Positions 1 to 6,034 are shown, numbered from the stretch's first letter. The stretch: 9,986 nt of DNA from Desulfurococcales archaeon (GCA_027028805.1 JALVHX010000159.1:1-9986), one strand, 5' to 3'. Notes: generated from the letters alone by a model not told the origin. Numbers and translations: made by a program.

Positions 1-417
1 TCCAGGCCCGAGACAACAATAACTGTCCACGACACACGCTCCAAGATAAGAAAGAAGATAAGGAAAGCGTTCTGCCCCCCGAAAAGCGTGATAGAGCACA
101 CGGTCTATAGGGAGCGGGACGGGAAACAGGAGGAGATGACGATAAGGCTGGAGAACCCTGTCCTCGTATATATAAAAGAGATAGTGTTCAGGACGCGTGG
201 AGAAATAACGGTGAAGACCAGGAATGGCGAAAACAAATACACGAGCTTCGCCGACCTGGTGCGAGACTATGATGAAGGACTAATCCATCCCCTTGATCTC
301 AAAAACGCTCTGGCAGAGGAGCTCGACAGGCTGATCGCGCCCATAAGGGAGTACTTCGAGAAAGGACCCGGGAGAAAGCTATACGAAGCCATAGTATCGG
401 CGCAGATAACGCGCTAG
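1..417 (+). CDS. tyrS: Tyrosyl-tRNA synthetase, C-terminal part (5' truncated by window edge)
   Basis: This is the last 138 codons of a class Ic aminoacyl-tRNA synthetase that charges tRNA-Tyr. The reading frame is open from base 1, so the gene begins upstream; the GTG at 88 lies inside the conserved region and is not a start. The visible part begins with SRPETTITVHD, which in this family directly follows the KMS of the KMSKS-like catalytic loop. It continues with KIRKKIRKAFCPPK, the archaeal TyrRS signature KIRKAYCPP. The C-terminal part contains YTSFADLVRDYDEGLIHPLDLKNALAEEL, typical of the tRNA-binding helical end. The Rossmann catalytic core and HIGH motif lie outside the window. TrpRS is the only close alternative, but the CPPK and HPLDLKN motifs favour TyrRS. 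A pyrimidine-rich run at 420-433 follows the stop and may help termination. Confidence 0.9.
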   Translation, partial: SRPETTITVHDTRSKIRKKIRKAFCPPKSVIEHTVYRERDGKQEEMTIRLENPVLVYIKEIVFRTRGEITVKTRNGENKYTSFADLVRDYDEGLIHPLDLKNALAEELDRLIAPIREYFEKGPGRKLYEAIVSAQITR

Positions 418-460
418 ATCTTCCTCTTCTCCCGAGGCATCGCCGCGGAGACCGGGGGGT

Positions 461-482
461 GTTTTATAAACGTTTTATAAAC
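461..482 (+). promoter_or_regulatory. Tandem 11-bp repeat carrying two TATA boxes, orc1 promoter
   Basis: GTTTTATAAAC occurs twice head to tail with no spacer (461-471 and 472-482). Each copy contains a TTTATAAA archaeal TATA box. A tract of six G (454-459) lies just upstream. From the usual TATA-to-start distance, the second box would start transcription near 500-508, giving an almost leaderless message for the ATG at 509; the first would start about 11 bases earlier. No good SD sequence precedes that ATG, which fits a leaderless transcript. Exact repetition suggests either duplicated promoters or a binding site for a regulator, possibly Orc1/Cdc6 itself. The repeat and TATA match are seen directly; the regulation is inferred. 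Confidence 0.65.
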
Positions 483-508
483 ACTATATTCAGTAGTGGG
501 CTGAAAGT

Positions 509-1744
509 ATGGGAGAGGAGCTGAGGAAGCTCATAGAGGGCGAGATATACGGCTACACGCTCTTCAAGTCCGAGGAGAGCCTCTATCCCGAGTTCCTGCC
601 CGACAAGCTACCGCATAGGGAGCAGCAGCTGAGGGAGCTGAGCAGGTACTTCCGCCACCTCCTGTTACGCCCCGGCTCCATGTCCCAGAAAACCCTGATA
701 CTGGGGCCCGTTGGCACCGGTAAGACTTCTCTGGCAAGGCTGTTCGGGCGCTACATGGTGGATATAGCCGGCGAGAAGGGCGTGAAGCTGAGCTATGTCC
801 ATATAAACTGCCACAGGAACAGGACGCCGAACAACATAGTTGTCGAGATAGCACGCCAGCTCAACATACCCCTGCCCCAGAGAGGCCTATCATATGTCGA
901 GATGTACAAGGCTATACTCGATATACTCGAGGACTATGATATGTATGTTATATTAACGCTAGACGAGTTCGATTACCTGGCGAGGCTCAGCTCGGACTAC
1001 GTATACTTCCTCGTGCGCACATACGATGAGTACGTTGACAGGCCTAAGAGGATAAACTTTATCTTTATAACACGGGATGCCTCAAACCTATCCCTCCTAG
1101 ACCATGCCACGGAGAGTTATCTCCTAAAACACATCGTTAAAGCCCCGCCGTATACCTCGAGGGAGCTATATGATATACTAAAGTATAGGGCCAGCTACGC
1201 CTTCTACGAGGGGGTCGTGGACGACGACGTGTTATGGTATATAGCGGAGTATGAGGGAAGCGATAAGGGAGGCCGGGGCAACGCGAGGCTCGCCCTAAGC
1301 ATACTGCGTAAGGCCGGCAAGGCGGCTGAGAGCGAGAGGGCTCACAAGATCACTATAGAGCATGTTAGAAAAGCCATAACCGCAGAGTCCAGGGATCTCC
1401 TGGTCGTAATGGATAGGATACCGTATCTGCCCCTCCACGAGCTGATAGTTCTCTGGGCGATCGCCAGAACCCTTAGGGAGAAAGCCGTGCCCTTCGTGAA
1501 GACAGGTGATGTAGAGAAGACGTACCACATGCTCTGCGAGATACTGGGCGAGGAGCCCAGGAAGCACACCCAGTTCTACGAATACATAATGGATCTCAAG
1601 AGAATAGAGGTCATCGACGCCAGGTCTAGTGGGAAGGGGCAGCGCGGGAAAACGACTCTTATAAGCATCCCCTACGGCCCCCTGGACAGGTTTGAGCAGG
1701 CTGTGGAGGATCTCATATATAAGAAGAAGGGGATACTGAGGTGA
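509..1744 (+). CDS. orc1: Orc1/Cdc6 replication initiator, AAA+ ATPase with winged helix
   Basis: The 411-residue protein is of normal length for archaeal Orc1/Cdc6, which binds origin repeats and recruits the MCM helicase. Residues 66-73 are Walker A (GPVGTGKT), 148-155 Walker B (ILTLDEFD) and 184-190 the sensor 1 strand (FIFITRD). Sensor 2 is GRGNAR at 255-260, with R260; GNAR replaces the more usual GDAR. Residues from about 300 to the end fit the winged-helix DNA-binding domain. The INCHRNRT segment near residue 99 suggests it need not be of the Orc1-1 type, but the paralogue class cannot be settled by eye. ATG 509 is chosen because it sits at leaderless distance from the tandem TATA repeat. 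The stop overlaps the next start by 4 bp (GTGA), so the two genes are probably translationally coupled. The Orc1/Cdc6 family assignment is secure. Confidence 0.94.
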   Translation: MGEELRKLIEGEIYGYTLFKSEESLYPEFLPDKLPHREQQLRELSRYFRHLLLRPGSMSQKTLILGPVGTGKTSLARLFGRYMVDIAGEKGVKLSYVHINCHRNRTPNNIVVEIARQLNIPLPQRGLSYVEMYKAILDILEDYDMYVILTLDEFDYLARLSSDYVYFLVRTYDEYVDRPKRINFIFITRDASNLSLLDHATESYLLKHIVKAPPYTSRELYDILKYRASYAFYEGVVDDDVLWYIAEYEGSDKGGRGNARLALSILRKAGKAAESERAHKITIEHVRKAITAESRDLLVVMDRIPYLPLHELIVLWAIARTLREKAVPFVKTGDVEKTYHMLCEILGEEPRKHTQFYEYIMDLKRIEVIDARSSGKGQRGKTTLISIPYGPLDRFEQAVEDLIYKKKGILR

Positions 1745-1959
1745 GGACGCCGGCCCGGATAGAGAGAGGCTGGCTGAAGAACAGGGTTCTCGGCGTACTA
1801 GGGGAGTACGGAGAGCTGAATATCTCGAAGATAGCGAGGCTCGTGGGTGCACATTACAGGGTGGTTGCACGGATCCTCGAGGAGCTGGCCGAGGAGGGCT
1901 TGGTTGAGGAGAGGAGGTTTGGGAGGCTGAGGCTTTTCCGCATTAAAAAGAGCGGGTAG
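1741..1959 (+). CDS. Small winged helix-turn-helix DNA-binding protein coupled to orc1
   Basis: The 72-residue protein starts with a GTG that overlaps the orc1 stop by 4 bp; AAGGGGAT at 1727-1734 can serve as SD. The sequence reads as a single winged-helix domain: helix 1 about 10-21, helix 2 about 27-34 (ISKIARLVG), recognition helix about 37-50 (HYRVVARILEELA), then a basic beta wing at about 54-68 (VEERRFGRLRLFRI). This resembles MarR/ArsR-like or Lrp-like archaeal HTH folds, but no effector domain or metal-binding cysteines are present. The coupling to orc1 suggests a regulator or DNA-binding partner acting with the initiator; that role is inference. The fold call is fairly secure and the specific function unknown. 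Its stop lies 10 bp from the convergent rfcL stop. Confidence 0.8.
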   Translation: MRTPARIERGWLKNRVLGVLGEYGELNISKIARLVGAHYRVVARILEELAEEGLVEERRFGRLRLFRIKKSG

Positions 1960-1969
1960 CTCCTCGAGG

Positions 1970-3256
1970 CTATTTCCTAGCATATTTCCTATAATATGCC
2001 AGGACCTCCCTGGCCTTATCCTCACCGGCCAGGAACCTTATCATCTCCTCGGTGAAGCCGTATGCGAGGGCTATGCGTGCCGCGTATTCCGGGTTCTTCG
2101 CGTTTCTGAAGATGACGCGGAGATAGGGCAGTACCTCTCTCTTAACAGTTCTCCGGGACGTGGCTAGCCTCTTGCTGAGCGCCATCGCTATACCCTCCCT
2201 TGTCTCCCTCTGCTTCTTATACTTGGCTAGAAGCTTTATCCGCTCAGGCATGGTGAACTTGGCCCACCGGTACTTGTATTGTTTCCTTGCAAACGCGACG
2301 CCGGGCCCAGCCATCTCGAAGGCGTAGCTCAGGAACTCCCAGCTCCCGGTCTTCCTTATACGCCCCATGTATACATCCGCCCTGCTCAGGGCCTCGTATG
2401 CCCTCCATATCTCCTCGGGGTCCTTGTAGTAGGTTGGTATATGCTCGTTGACCCATAGGAGCACCTGGTCATAGTCTAGGTTCGCTTGGCTCAGAGCCAT
2501 CTTGGCCTGAAATATGTATTTGGCGTTGAACATGTTCCGGAGAGCATCCCATGGAGCATACTCCCTGTTCCTATAAGTGACGAGCTGCTGCACCAGTGCC
2601 CGTGTCACGCGGCCGTAGCCCTCGCCTATGGCCTGTAGATCGTTTATCGCGCTCCTCAGATCGCCCTCGCTCCTCCTAGCTATGATCCTGAGCGCCTCCT
2701 CCTCGCATTCAAGCCTCTCGGCGGCGCATATCTTCTTGAGAACATTCAATACGTGGCGCTCTGTAAGCCTATTGAACGGGATTAGGAGTGACGCGTCTCT
2801 TATCGGCTTGAGGCTCTGGCTCCACGGATCATTGGCGGTCATGACCACGGGGTACCTGGAGATCTCTATCAGCCTGAGTATGGCGTCAACGGCTCCTTGG
2901 TCCGCGCGCCCCGAGATCCCGTCGACCTCGTCGAGGAGTATTATCTTGCCGCGGGCGAAGAGGCTTCTCTGGACGGCCGCGACGCCCGCTATCCTCTCTA
3001 TATCGCTTCTGCGCCGGAAGTCGCTGGCGTTCATCTCAACTATCTCTAGCCCATACTCGTGGGCAGCCGCCTCCACGAGGCTCGTCTTGCCGCATCCCGC
3101 GGGGCCGTAGAGGAGCGCGGCTTTCTTAGACGGTGTTTTACCGCTGAGCCACTGCTTCAGCCATGCGACGAACTGTGCCTTAGCCTTGTCCTGGTCTTCG
3201 ACGTCGTCTATTCTCTTTGGCCTATACTTTATTATCCATGGTATGCGGCGGGCCAT
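1970..3256 (-). CDS. rfcL: Replication factor C large subunit (clamp loader)
   Basis: The 428-residue AAA+ protein is the large subunit of the archaeal clamp loader, which with RfcS opens the PCNA ring and places it on primed DNA. It begins [22 protein letters not shown], the RFC box characteristic of RfcL. Walker A is GPAGCGKT (51-58), Walker B ILLDEVDG (106-113), sensor 1 TAND (140-143) and sensor 2 GDLRSAIND (198-206). A helical collar region and a basic C-terminus follow. No QxxLxxFF-type PCNA-binding motif is visible at the C-terminal end, which is YYRKYARK. The gene lies 40 bp downstream of rfcS on the same strand, so the two are probably co-transcribed. The ATG is preceded by GGAG at an 11-nt spacing. 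The overlapping GTG/ATG alternatives are out of frame. Confidence 0.95.
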   Translation of the reverse strand: MARRIPWIIKYRPKRIDDVEDQDKAKAQFVAWLKQWLSGKTPSKKAALLYGPAGCGKTSLVEAAAHEYGLEIVEMNASDFRRRSDIERIAGVAAVQRSLFARGKIILLDEVDGISGRADQGAVDAILRLIEISRYPVVMTANDPWSQSLKPIRDASLLIPFNRLTERHVLNVLKKICAAERLECEEEALRIIARRSEGDLRSAINDLQAIGEGYGRVTRALVQQLVTYRNREYAPWDALRNMFNAKYIFQAKMALSQANLDYDQVLLWVNEHIPTYYKDPEEIWRAYEALSRADVYMGRIRKTGSWEFLSYAFEMAGPGVAFARKQYKYRWAKFTMPERIKLLAKYKKQRETREGIAMALSKRLATSRRTVKREVLPYLRVIFRNAKNPEYAARIALAYGFTEEMIRFLAGEDKAREVLAYYRKYARK

Positions 3257-3296
3257 GGCGCCGGCATCTCCGCGGCTGCGTGGCTGTGGATTGTTT

Positions 3297-4304
3297 TCAC
3301 GCCTTGTAGCCTAGCTTCTTGCCTATGAAGGCTAGGCGCGCTATGAAGGCGTTCAACTGGATCTCGTCGTCGGCTCCCTCTACGAGCCGGAACTGTATCT
3401 CGCCAGTATAGTCGGCTATCAGTATCTTGTATTCCTCGGGGAGCTGTATCTCTCCACTAAATATCTCGCGGTGTATTTGTTTAACTATATCGTTGCCGCT
3501 TAACCCATAGTTTATCATGAGTGTTCTGAGCCTGTTCCTGGCCTCGGTGAATTTCCCGGCGAGGGCCAGCTTGATCATCTCCCTTATCTCGTGGGGGTGG
3601 GCGAGCCCCACGACCTTGTACACGGTGTCAACGGTGACCCTGCCTATAGCGGCCGCTGCTTGGAGGATGTTTATGGCGCGCCTCATGTCTCCCTCGCTTA
3701 TATCATATATTGTCTCTAGCGCGTTTTCCTCGCAGTCGACCTTCTCCTGCTCACATATCCATTTAAGCCTCGAGACAACGTCCTCCTTCTTCAGCGGCGT
3801 GAACCTGAACACTGCGCACCTGCTCTGGATGGGCTCTATTATCTTGCTGGGATAGTTGGCTATCAAGATGAACCTCGTCGTCGCGGTATACATCTCCATG
3901 AGCCTCCTGAGCGCCTGCTGGGCGTCGGCCGTCATGTTGTCGGCCTCGTCGAGGAGCACGATCTTGAACGGTATGTTTCCAGGCAACTTCGCCCGGGCGA
4001 ACTCCTTCACCTTGCTACGTATAACCTCTATGCCTCTCTCATCGCTCGCGTTGAGCTCCAGCATGTAGCGGTGATAGTCTTCTCCATAGAGATCGTGTGC
4101 GAAGCAGTGGGCGGCTGTCGTCTTCCCTGTACCCGGCGGGCCTGCGAAGAGGAGGTGGGGCGCGTTCTTCTCCTCCACGAACTTCTTTAGCCTTGCAACT
4201 ATCTCGTCCTGGTTAACTATCTCGTCGAGCGTGCGGGGCCTGTATTTCTCGGCCCACAGTAGCTCCGCGAGAACTCTTCTCGAACGGGCCTTCTCCTCGC
4301 TCAC
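3297..4304 (-). CDS. rfcS: Replication factor C small subunit (clamp loader)
   Basis: This is the RfcS subunit, several copies of which join one RfcL in the clamp loader. Numbering from the TTG at 4310, the RFC box is [18 protein letters not shown] (from about 18), Walker A GPPGTGKT (57-64), Walker B VLLDEADN (118-125), sensor 1 LIANYPSK (149-156), the arginine finger in the SRC motif (163-165) and sensor 2 GDMRRAIN (207-214). No intein interrupts the ATPase motifs, although several archaeal rfc genes carry them. Two starts are possible. The GTG at 4304 is preferred because GGTGAT (bases 4315-4310 read on this strand) lies 5 nt before it and matches the anti-SD; the TTG at 4310 abuts that SD. 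An in-frame stop lies immediately upstream. The gene is first in the rfcS-rfcL operon and divergent from gins23. Confidence 0.95.
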   Translation of the reverse strand: MSEEKARSRRVLAELLWAEKYRPRTLDEIVNQDEIVARLKKFVEEKNAPHLLFAGPPGTGKTTAAHCFAHDLYGEDYHRYMLELNASDERGIEVIRSKVKEFARAKLPGNIPFKIVLLDEADNMTADAQQALRRLMEMYTATTRFILIANYPSKIIEPIQSRCAVFRFTPLKKEDVVSRLKWICEQEKVDCEENALETIYDISEGDMRRAINILQAAAAIGRVTVDTVYKVVGLAHPHEIREMIKLALAGKFTEARNRLRTLMINYGLSGNDIVKQIHREIFSGEIQLPEEYKILIADYTGEIQFRLVEGADDEIQLNAFIARLAFIGKKLGYKA

Positions 4305-4309
4305 AATCA

Positions 4310-4315
4310 ATCACC
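4310..4315 (-). promoter_or_regulatory. SD sequence deciding the rfcS start
   Basis: GGTGAT on the minus strand is part of the GGAGGTGAT consensus complementary to the archaeal 16S 3' end. It ends 5 nt before GTG 4304 but overlaps or abuts the TTG at 4310, so it favours the GTG and a 335-residue RfcS. Confidence 0.6.
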
Positions 4316-4362
4316 CATACGGGTCTCGGAGAGCCGGGGCATGGGCATGTATGGCCCCTGCT

Positions 4363-4400
4363 GTATAGTATGGTGTTATTGCTCCACGGTATTATTATAG
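4363..4400 (-). promoter_or_regulatory. Candidate TATA elements for the rfcS-rfcL operon
   Basis: Read on the minus strand, this part of the 4305-4516 divergent intergenic region has two TATA-like stretches, CTATAATAAT (4400-4391) and TACTATAC (4370-4363). Either would start transcription upstream of GTG 4304, leaving roughly 30-60 nt of leader. On the plus strand CTAAAATA (4415-4422) is a weaker candidate for gins23. The assignment rests only on AT-rich matches and position. Confidence 0.35.
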
Positions 4401-4501
4401 TTGGGGCTCTTCTACTAAAATACCGGGTTCGGTCCAGCGGGGCCAGCGTCTTTTCTGGGAGAAAAACCTGTGTCTAGCGAGGTGTGGGGTGTTTGCCGGG
4501 C

Positions 4502-4508
4502 GAGGGGA
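4502..4508 (+). promoter_or_regulatory. SD sequence supporting the gins23 ATG
   Basis: GAGGGGA lies 8 nt before ATG 4517. The open frame extends upstream to GTG 4484 and TTG 4493, but the extra residues (MGCLPGEGTLQ) look nothing like the GINS fold. GAGGTG at 4479-4484 could serve the TTG at 4493, so the choice is a preference, not proof. Confidence 0.5.
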
Positions 4509-4516
4509 CTCTCCAG

Positions 4517-5083
4517 ATGCTTCTAGTCGAGAAGGGGCTGAGTGTTGTGAGGAGAGAGTATGAGGAGCGCGGCGTTAGGGTGGTTGTACTCAGGGACACG
4601 GGGCTGATCTATAGCGGTGAGGGGCCGCTCGAGCTTCGGCGGGGTACAGAGTATACGTTGCCGAGATGGGTGGCGCTTCTTCTCGAGAGGAAAGGGTTTG
4701 TGCAGGTGAAGGATAGGGAGCTCGGGATACAGGAGCTTGCCAGGATAGCGTATAATGAGGAATCCAGCATAGGGAAGCCGAGGTTCGAGAAAATAGACCC
4801 CTTCTTCTACCACCTGGTTATCGACATGGTGCGCAGCGTCGAGGAGGAGGCCAGGAGGAACGCCGATATAAAGACTTACCAGATGCTCTACAAGTACCAG
4901 GATCTATTGACAACGATCGGTAGAACACGTATGAAGAAGATGCTCAGCCTCCTAACAATAGAGCCCGACGAGGAGATCATAGGGAGGTTCACGGAGGAGG
5001 AGAGGCTCCTCTACTACACTCTCCGCGACGCGCTCCGCAAATGGTCCTCTATGCTCGGTATCGAGAAAAACCTCTCCGCATAG
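4517..5083 (+). CDS. gins23: GINS complex subunit, Gins23 type (Psf2/Psf3-like)
   Basis: GINS joins MCM and Cdc45/GAN (RecJ-like) to form the active replicative helicase. The order of domains identifies the type. Residues 1 to about 63 form a small beta-rich B domain with the motif YTLPRWVALLLERKGFVQV. It is followed by a helical A domain (about 85-188): FYHLVIDMVRSVEEEARRN, then a heptad-like helix ending in GRTRMKKMLSLL, which matches the R..KI..la motif, and FTEEERLLYYTLRDALRKW. B before A is the Psf2/Psf3 (Gins23) order; Gins51/15 has A before B. The length of 188 residues suits Gins23. The gene is divergent from rfcS, so it sits among other replication genes. An upstream GTG (4484) would add 11 residues. 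The family call is by motif recognition without a profile search. Confidence 0.75.
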   Translation: MLLVEKGLSVVRREYEERGVRVVVLRDTGLIYSGEGPLELRRGTEYTLPRWVALLLERKGFVQVKDRELGIQELARIAYNEESSIGKPRFEKIDPFFYHLVIDMVRSVEEEARRNADIKTYQMLYKYQDLLTTIGRTRMKKMLSLLTIEPDEEIIGRFTEEERLLYYTLRDALRKWSSMLGIEKNLSA

Positions 5084-5114
5084 AGTCCTGCATGGAGCAT
5101 CACCACAGGCTTCC

Positions 5115-5180
5115 CCCTAGGGAGAGGCGCGTCACCTATATATTCCATGAACACCCCTATATTCACCATGCTCCCTAGGG
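5115..5180. repeat. Paired CCCTAGGG palindromes flanking TATA-like sequence (operator-like)
   Basis: CCCTAGGG occurs at 5115-5122 and 5173-5180. With flanks, CCCTAGGGAG (5115-5124) and CTCCCTAGGG (5171-5180) form a perfect 10-bp inverted repeat. Between them lie two imperfect direct repeats, CCTATATATTCCATG (5135-5149) and CCTATATTCACCATG (5156-5170), each containing a TATA-like core. This layout, with one palindrome just upstream of a TATA box and one near the expected start site, fits a repressor-controlled promoter for the downstream chrA gene. The repeats are directly seen; the operator role is inferred and no binding protein is identified. Confidence 0.45.
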
Positions 5181-5181
5181 T

Positions 5182-5236
5182 GGGTGCCCGGCTGTACGCC
5201 CGTGGGTCCACACGGATGGGATGAAGCCGGGTGCCT
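5182..5236 (+). other. Potential structured RNA leader upstream of chrA
   Basis: Bases 5182-5193 can pair with 5225-5236 over 12 positions. The core is seven perfect pairs, CCCGGCT with AGCCGGG, extended outward by G-C and G-U pairs. Inside, CCGTG (5200-5204) and CACGG (5211-5215) form a 5-bp hairpin with a 6-nt loop. If chrA is transcribed from the TATA at 5137-5144, this element lies in its leader, about 40 nt before ATG 5275. It does not match any RNA class I recognise: box C and box D are absent, and there is no ACA box at the right place. A GC-rich region can make such a stem by chance. Confidence 0.35.
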
Positions 5237-5274
5237 TGCGGCCGCACTTCTTTTAACCCTCCACGAGGCCCTAG

Positions 5275-5895
5275 ATGACACGATCCCGTGAACCACGCGC
5301 ATCCCTGGACCGCGCGGAGGCTGATCAGGGCTTGAACACTCGTCTACTGCTCGAGCTGTTCCTGAGATTCCTGAAGATAGGCCTGGTGGGCTTCGGGGGC
5401 GGGTGGGCAATACTCCCAATAATACAGAGGGAGATCGTCGAGGACGCTGGGTGGCTGAGCGAGGACGAGTACATGGATATAGTGGCCATAGCCGGCTCCA
5501 CGCCGGGCCCCGTGGCTGTTAACGCCGCAACATATGTCGGGTTCAAGCTGGCCGGCCCGATAGGAGCCGCGGTGGCAACACTGGCCGTCGTCCTCCCCCC
5601 ATTCACGATAATATCCATAATAGCCTATACCCTTACACAATACATAGCCAACAAGCTGATACAGGCACTTCTCAAAGGCCTCAAGGCCGCGGTGCTCGGC
5701 CTCATAATAATAGTGCTCTATACAACCGCCAAACAAGTATTCACAAAGACGACGGGGCTCGTGGAGACAACAATAACTCTCACGATAACAATATACGTTG
5801 TCATAGCCATAGAGGCCTTCAAAATACACCCAATAATAGCGCTCCTATCAGCGGCAACAATAGGTATAATACTCGGAGCACTACACATATGGTGA
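5275..5895 (+). CDS. chrA: Chromate-transporter family membrane protein, single domain
   Basis: The 206-residue integral membrane protein belongs to the CHR superfamily (Pfam chromate transporter), whose characterised members export chromate; the substrate here is unproven. Signature motifs are FGGGWAILPIIQREIV (40-55) and AGSTPGPVAVNAATYVGF (73-90), followed by hydrophobic segments at about 95-122, 136-152, 165-182 and 186-203. Residues 1-21 are polar and poorly conserved-looking. The start ATG 5275 has no clear SD, and TTTTAACC (5251-5258) is too close to act as TATA for it, so a start as late as TTG 5332 cannot be excluded. Only one CHR domain is present. Short members usually occur as adjacent pairs or as one fused protein, yet neither neighbour is a second CHR gene. 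The leader carries palindromes and a stem. Confidence 0.85.
   Translation: MTRSREPRASLDRAEADQGLNTRLLLELFLRFLKIGLVGFGGGWAILPIIQREIVEDAGWLSEDEYMDIVAIAGSTPGPVAVNAATYVGFKLAGPIGAAVATLAVVLPPFTIISIIAYTLTQYIANKLIQALLKGLKAAVLGLIIIVLYTTAKQVFTKTTGLVETTITLTITIYVVIAIEAFKIHPIIALLSAATIGIILGALHIW
5864..5871 (+). promoter_or_regulatory. Candidate TATA box for the C/D guide RNA
   Basis: GTATAATA lies inside the last codons of chrA. The usual spacing places transcription start near 5893-5898, just before box C of the guide RNA at 5906. The site is a simple sequence match, and co-transcription with chrA followed by processing is an equal alternative. Confidence 0.4.
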
Positions 5896-5902
5896 ACACA
5901 AA

Positions 5903-5966
5903 GAGATGATGAGCTCGGGAAACCCGAGAACCCCTGTTCAATGACGAGGGTCTTGAGTGCTGAACC
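5903..5966 (+). ncRNA. C/D box guide sRNA, predicted to target C34 of tRNA-Leu(CAA)
   Basis: Box C is a perfect ATGATGA (5906-5912) and box D CTGA (5960-5963). Box C' is ATGACGA (5941-5947), one base off consensus. The C'-to-D guide (5948-5959) is exactly 12 nt, the archaeal standard. D' is uncertain: CTGT (5934-5937) sits 3 nt before C' but leaves a 21-nt first spacer; CCGA (5924-5927) leaves 11 nt. A CTCGGG/CCCGAG hairpin with an AAA loop (5914-5928) fills the first spacer. The D guide GGGTCTTGAG complements CUCAAGACCC, which reads as positions 32-41 of a tRNA with anticodon CAA. The base opposite the fifth nucleotide upstream of box D (5955) is C34. Archaeal C/D RNPs (L7Ae, Nop5, fibrillarin) methylate 2'-OH groups by this rule. 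Terminal pairing outside C and D is weak. The match to the tRNA is from general knowledge of tRNA-Leu, not from this genome. Confidence 0.65.
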
Positions 5967-6007
5967 AAGTCCCGCTCTTATCATGAACACATTGGTTCCT
6001 ATATATA
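5962..6007. promoter_or_regulatory. Inverted repeat abutting a strong TATA box of the downstream gene
   Basis: GAACCAA (5962-5968) and TTGGTTC (5992-5998) form a perfect 7-bp inverted repeat with a 23-bp spacer. The right arm ends 1 base before TATATATA (6000-6007), which predicts transcription start near 6030-6035 and hence a near-leaderless message for ATG 6035. The left arm overlaps the last bases of box D of the guide RNA. The repeat could be an operator for the surface-protein gene or a structure at the 3' end of the sRNA; both are inference. Confidence 0.5.
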
Positions 6008-6034
6008 CCTAGCTATCAAGATCGATTTTATCCC

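Noticed and set aside
269..275. ATGATGA box C match inside tyrS
   Set aside because: No box D or C'/D' pair lies at proper spacing, and the bases encode conserved TyrRS residues (YDEG).
454..482. Replication origin with ORB elements upstream of orc1
   Set aside because: The G tract and repeat are suggestive, but the ORB core (TTCCAgtGGAAAC type) is absent and the gap is only 91 bp; kept only as a promoter repeat.
1295..1870. 191-codon minus-strand frame across the orc1-wHTH junction
   Set aside because: It is antisense to conserved sensor 2 and winged-helix coding sequence and encodes no recognisable motif.
2628..3110. 160-codon open frame on the plus strand opposite rfcL
   Set aside because: It is antisense to the ATPase core of rfcL, has a Ser/Leu-rich translation typical of a reversed coding strand, and no promoter or SD.
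4424..4436. GGGTTCGGTCC as a possible tRNA T-arm
   Set aside because: The T loop lacks the expected A58 pattern and no acceptor, D or anticodon stems surround it.
5182..5236. H/ACA guide RNA
   Set aside because: There is no ACA box at the required distance from the stem, no K-turn or K-loop, and no proper pseudouridylation pocket.
5344..5829. 161-codon open frame on the minus strand opposite chrA
   Set aside because: The translation is full of Tyr, Cys and Gly runs as expected from the complement of a membrane-protein gene; the plus-strand CHR motifs decide the real gene.
5914..5928. Hairpin CTCGGG-AAA-CCCGAG as an intrinsic terminator for chrA
   Set aside because: No T-tract follows and archaea do not need hairpins for termination; it falls inside the C/D RNA candidate.
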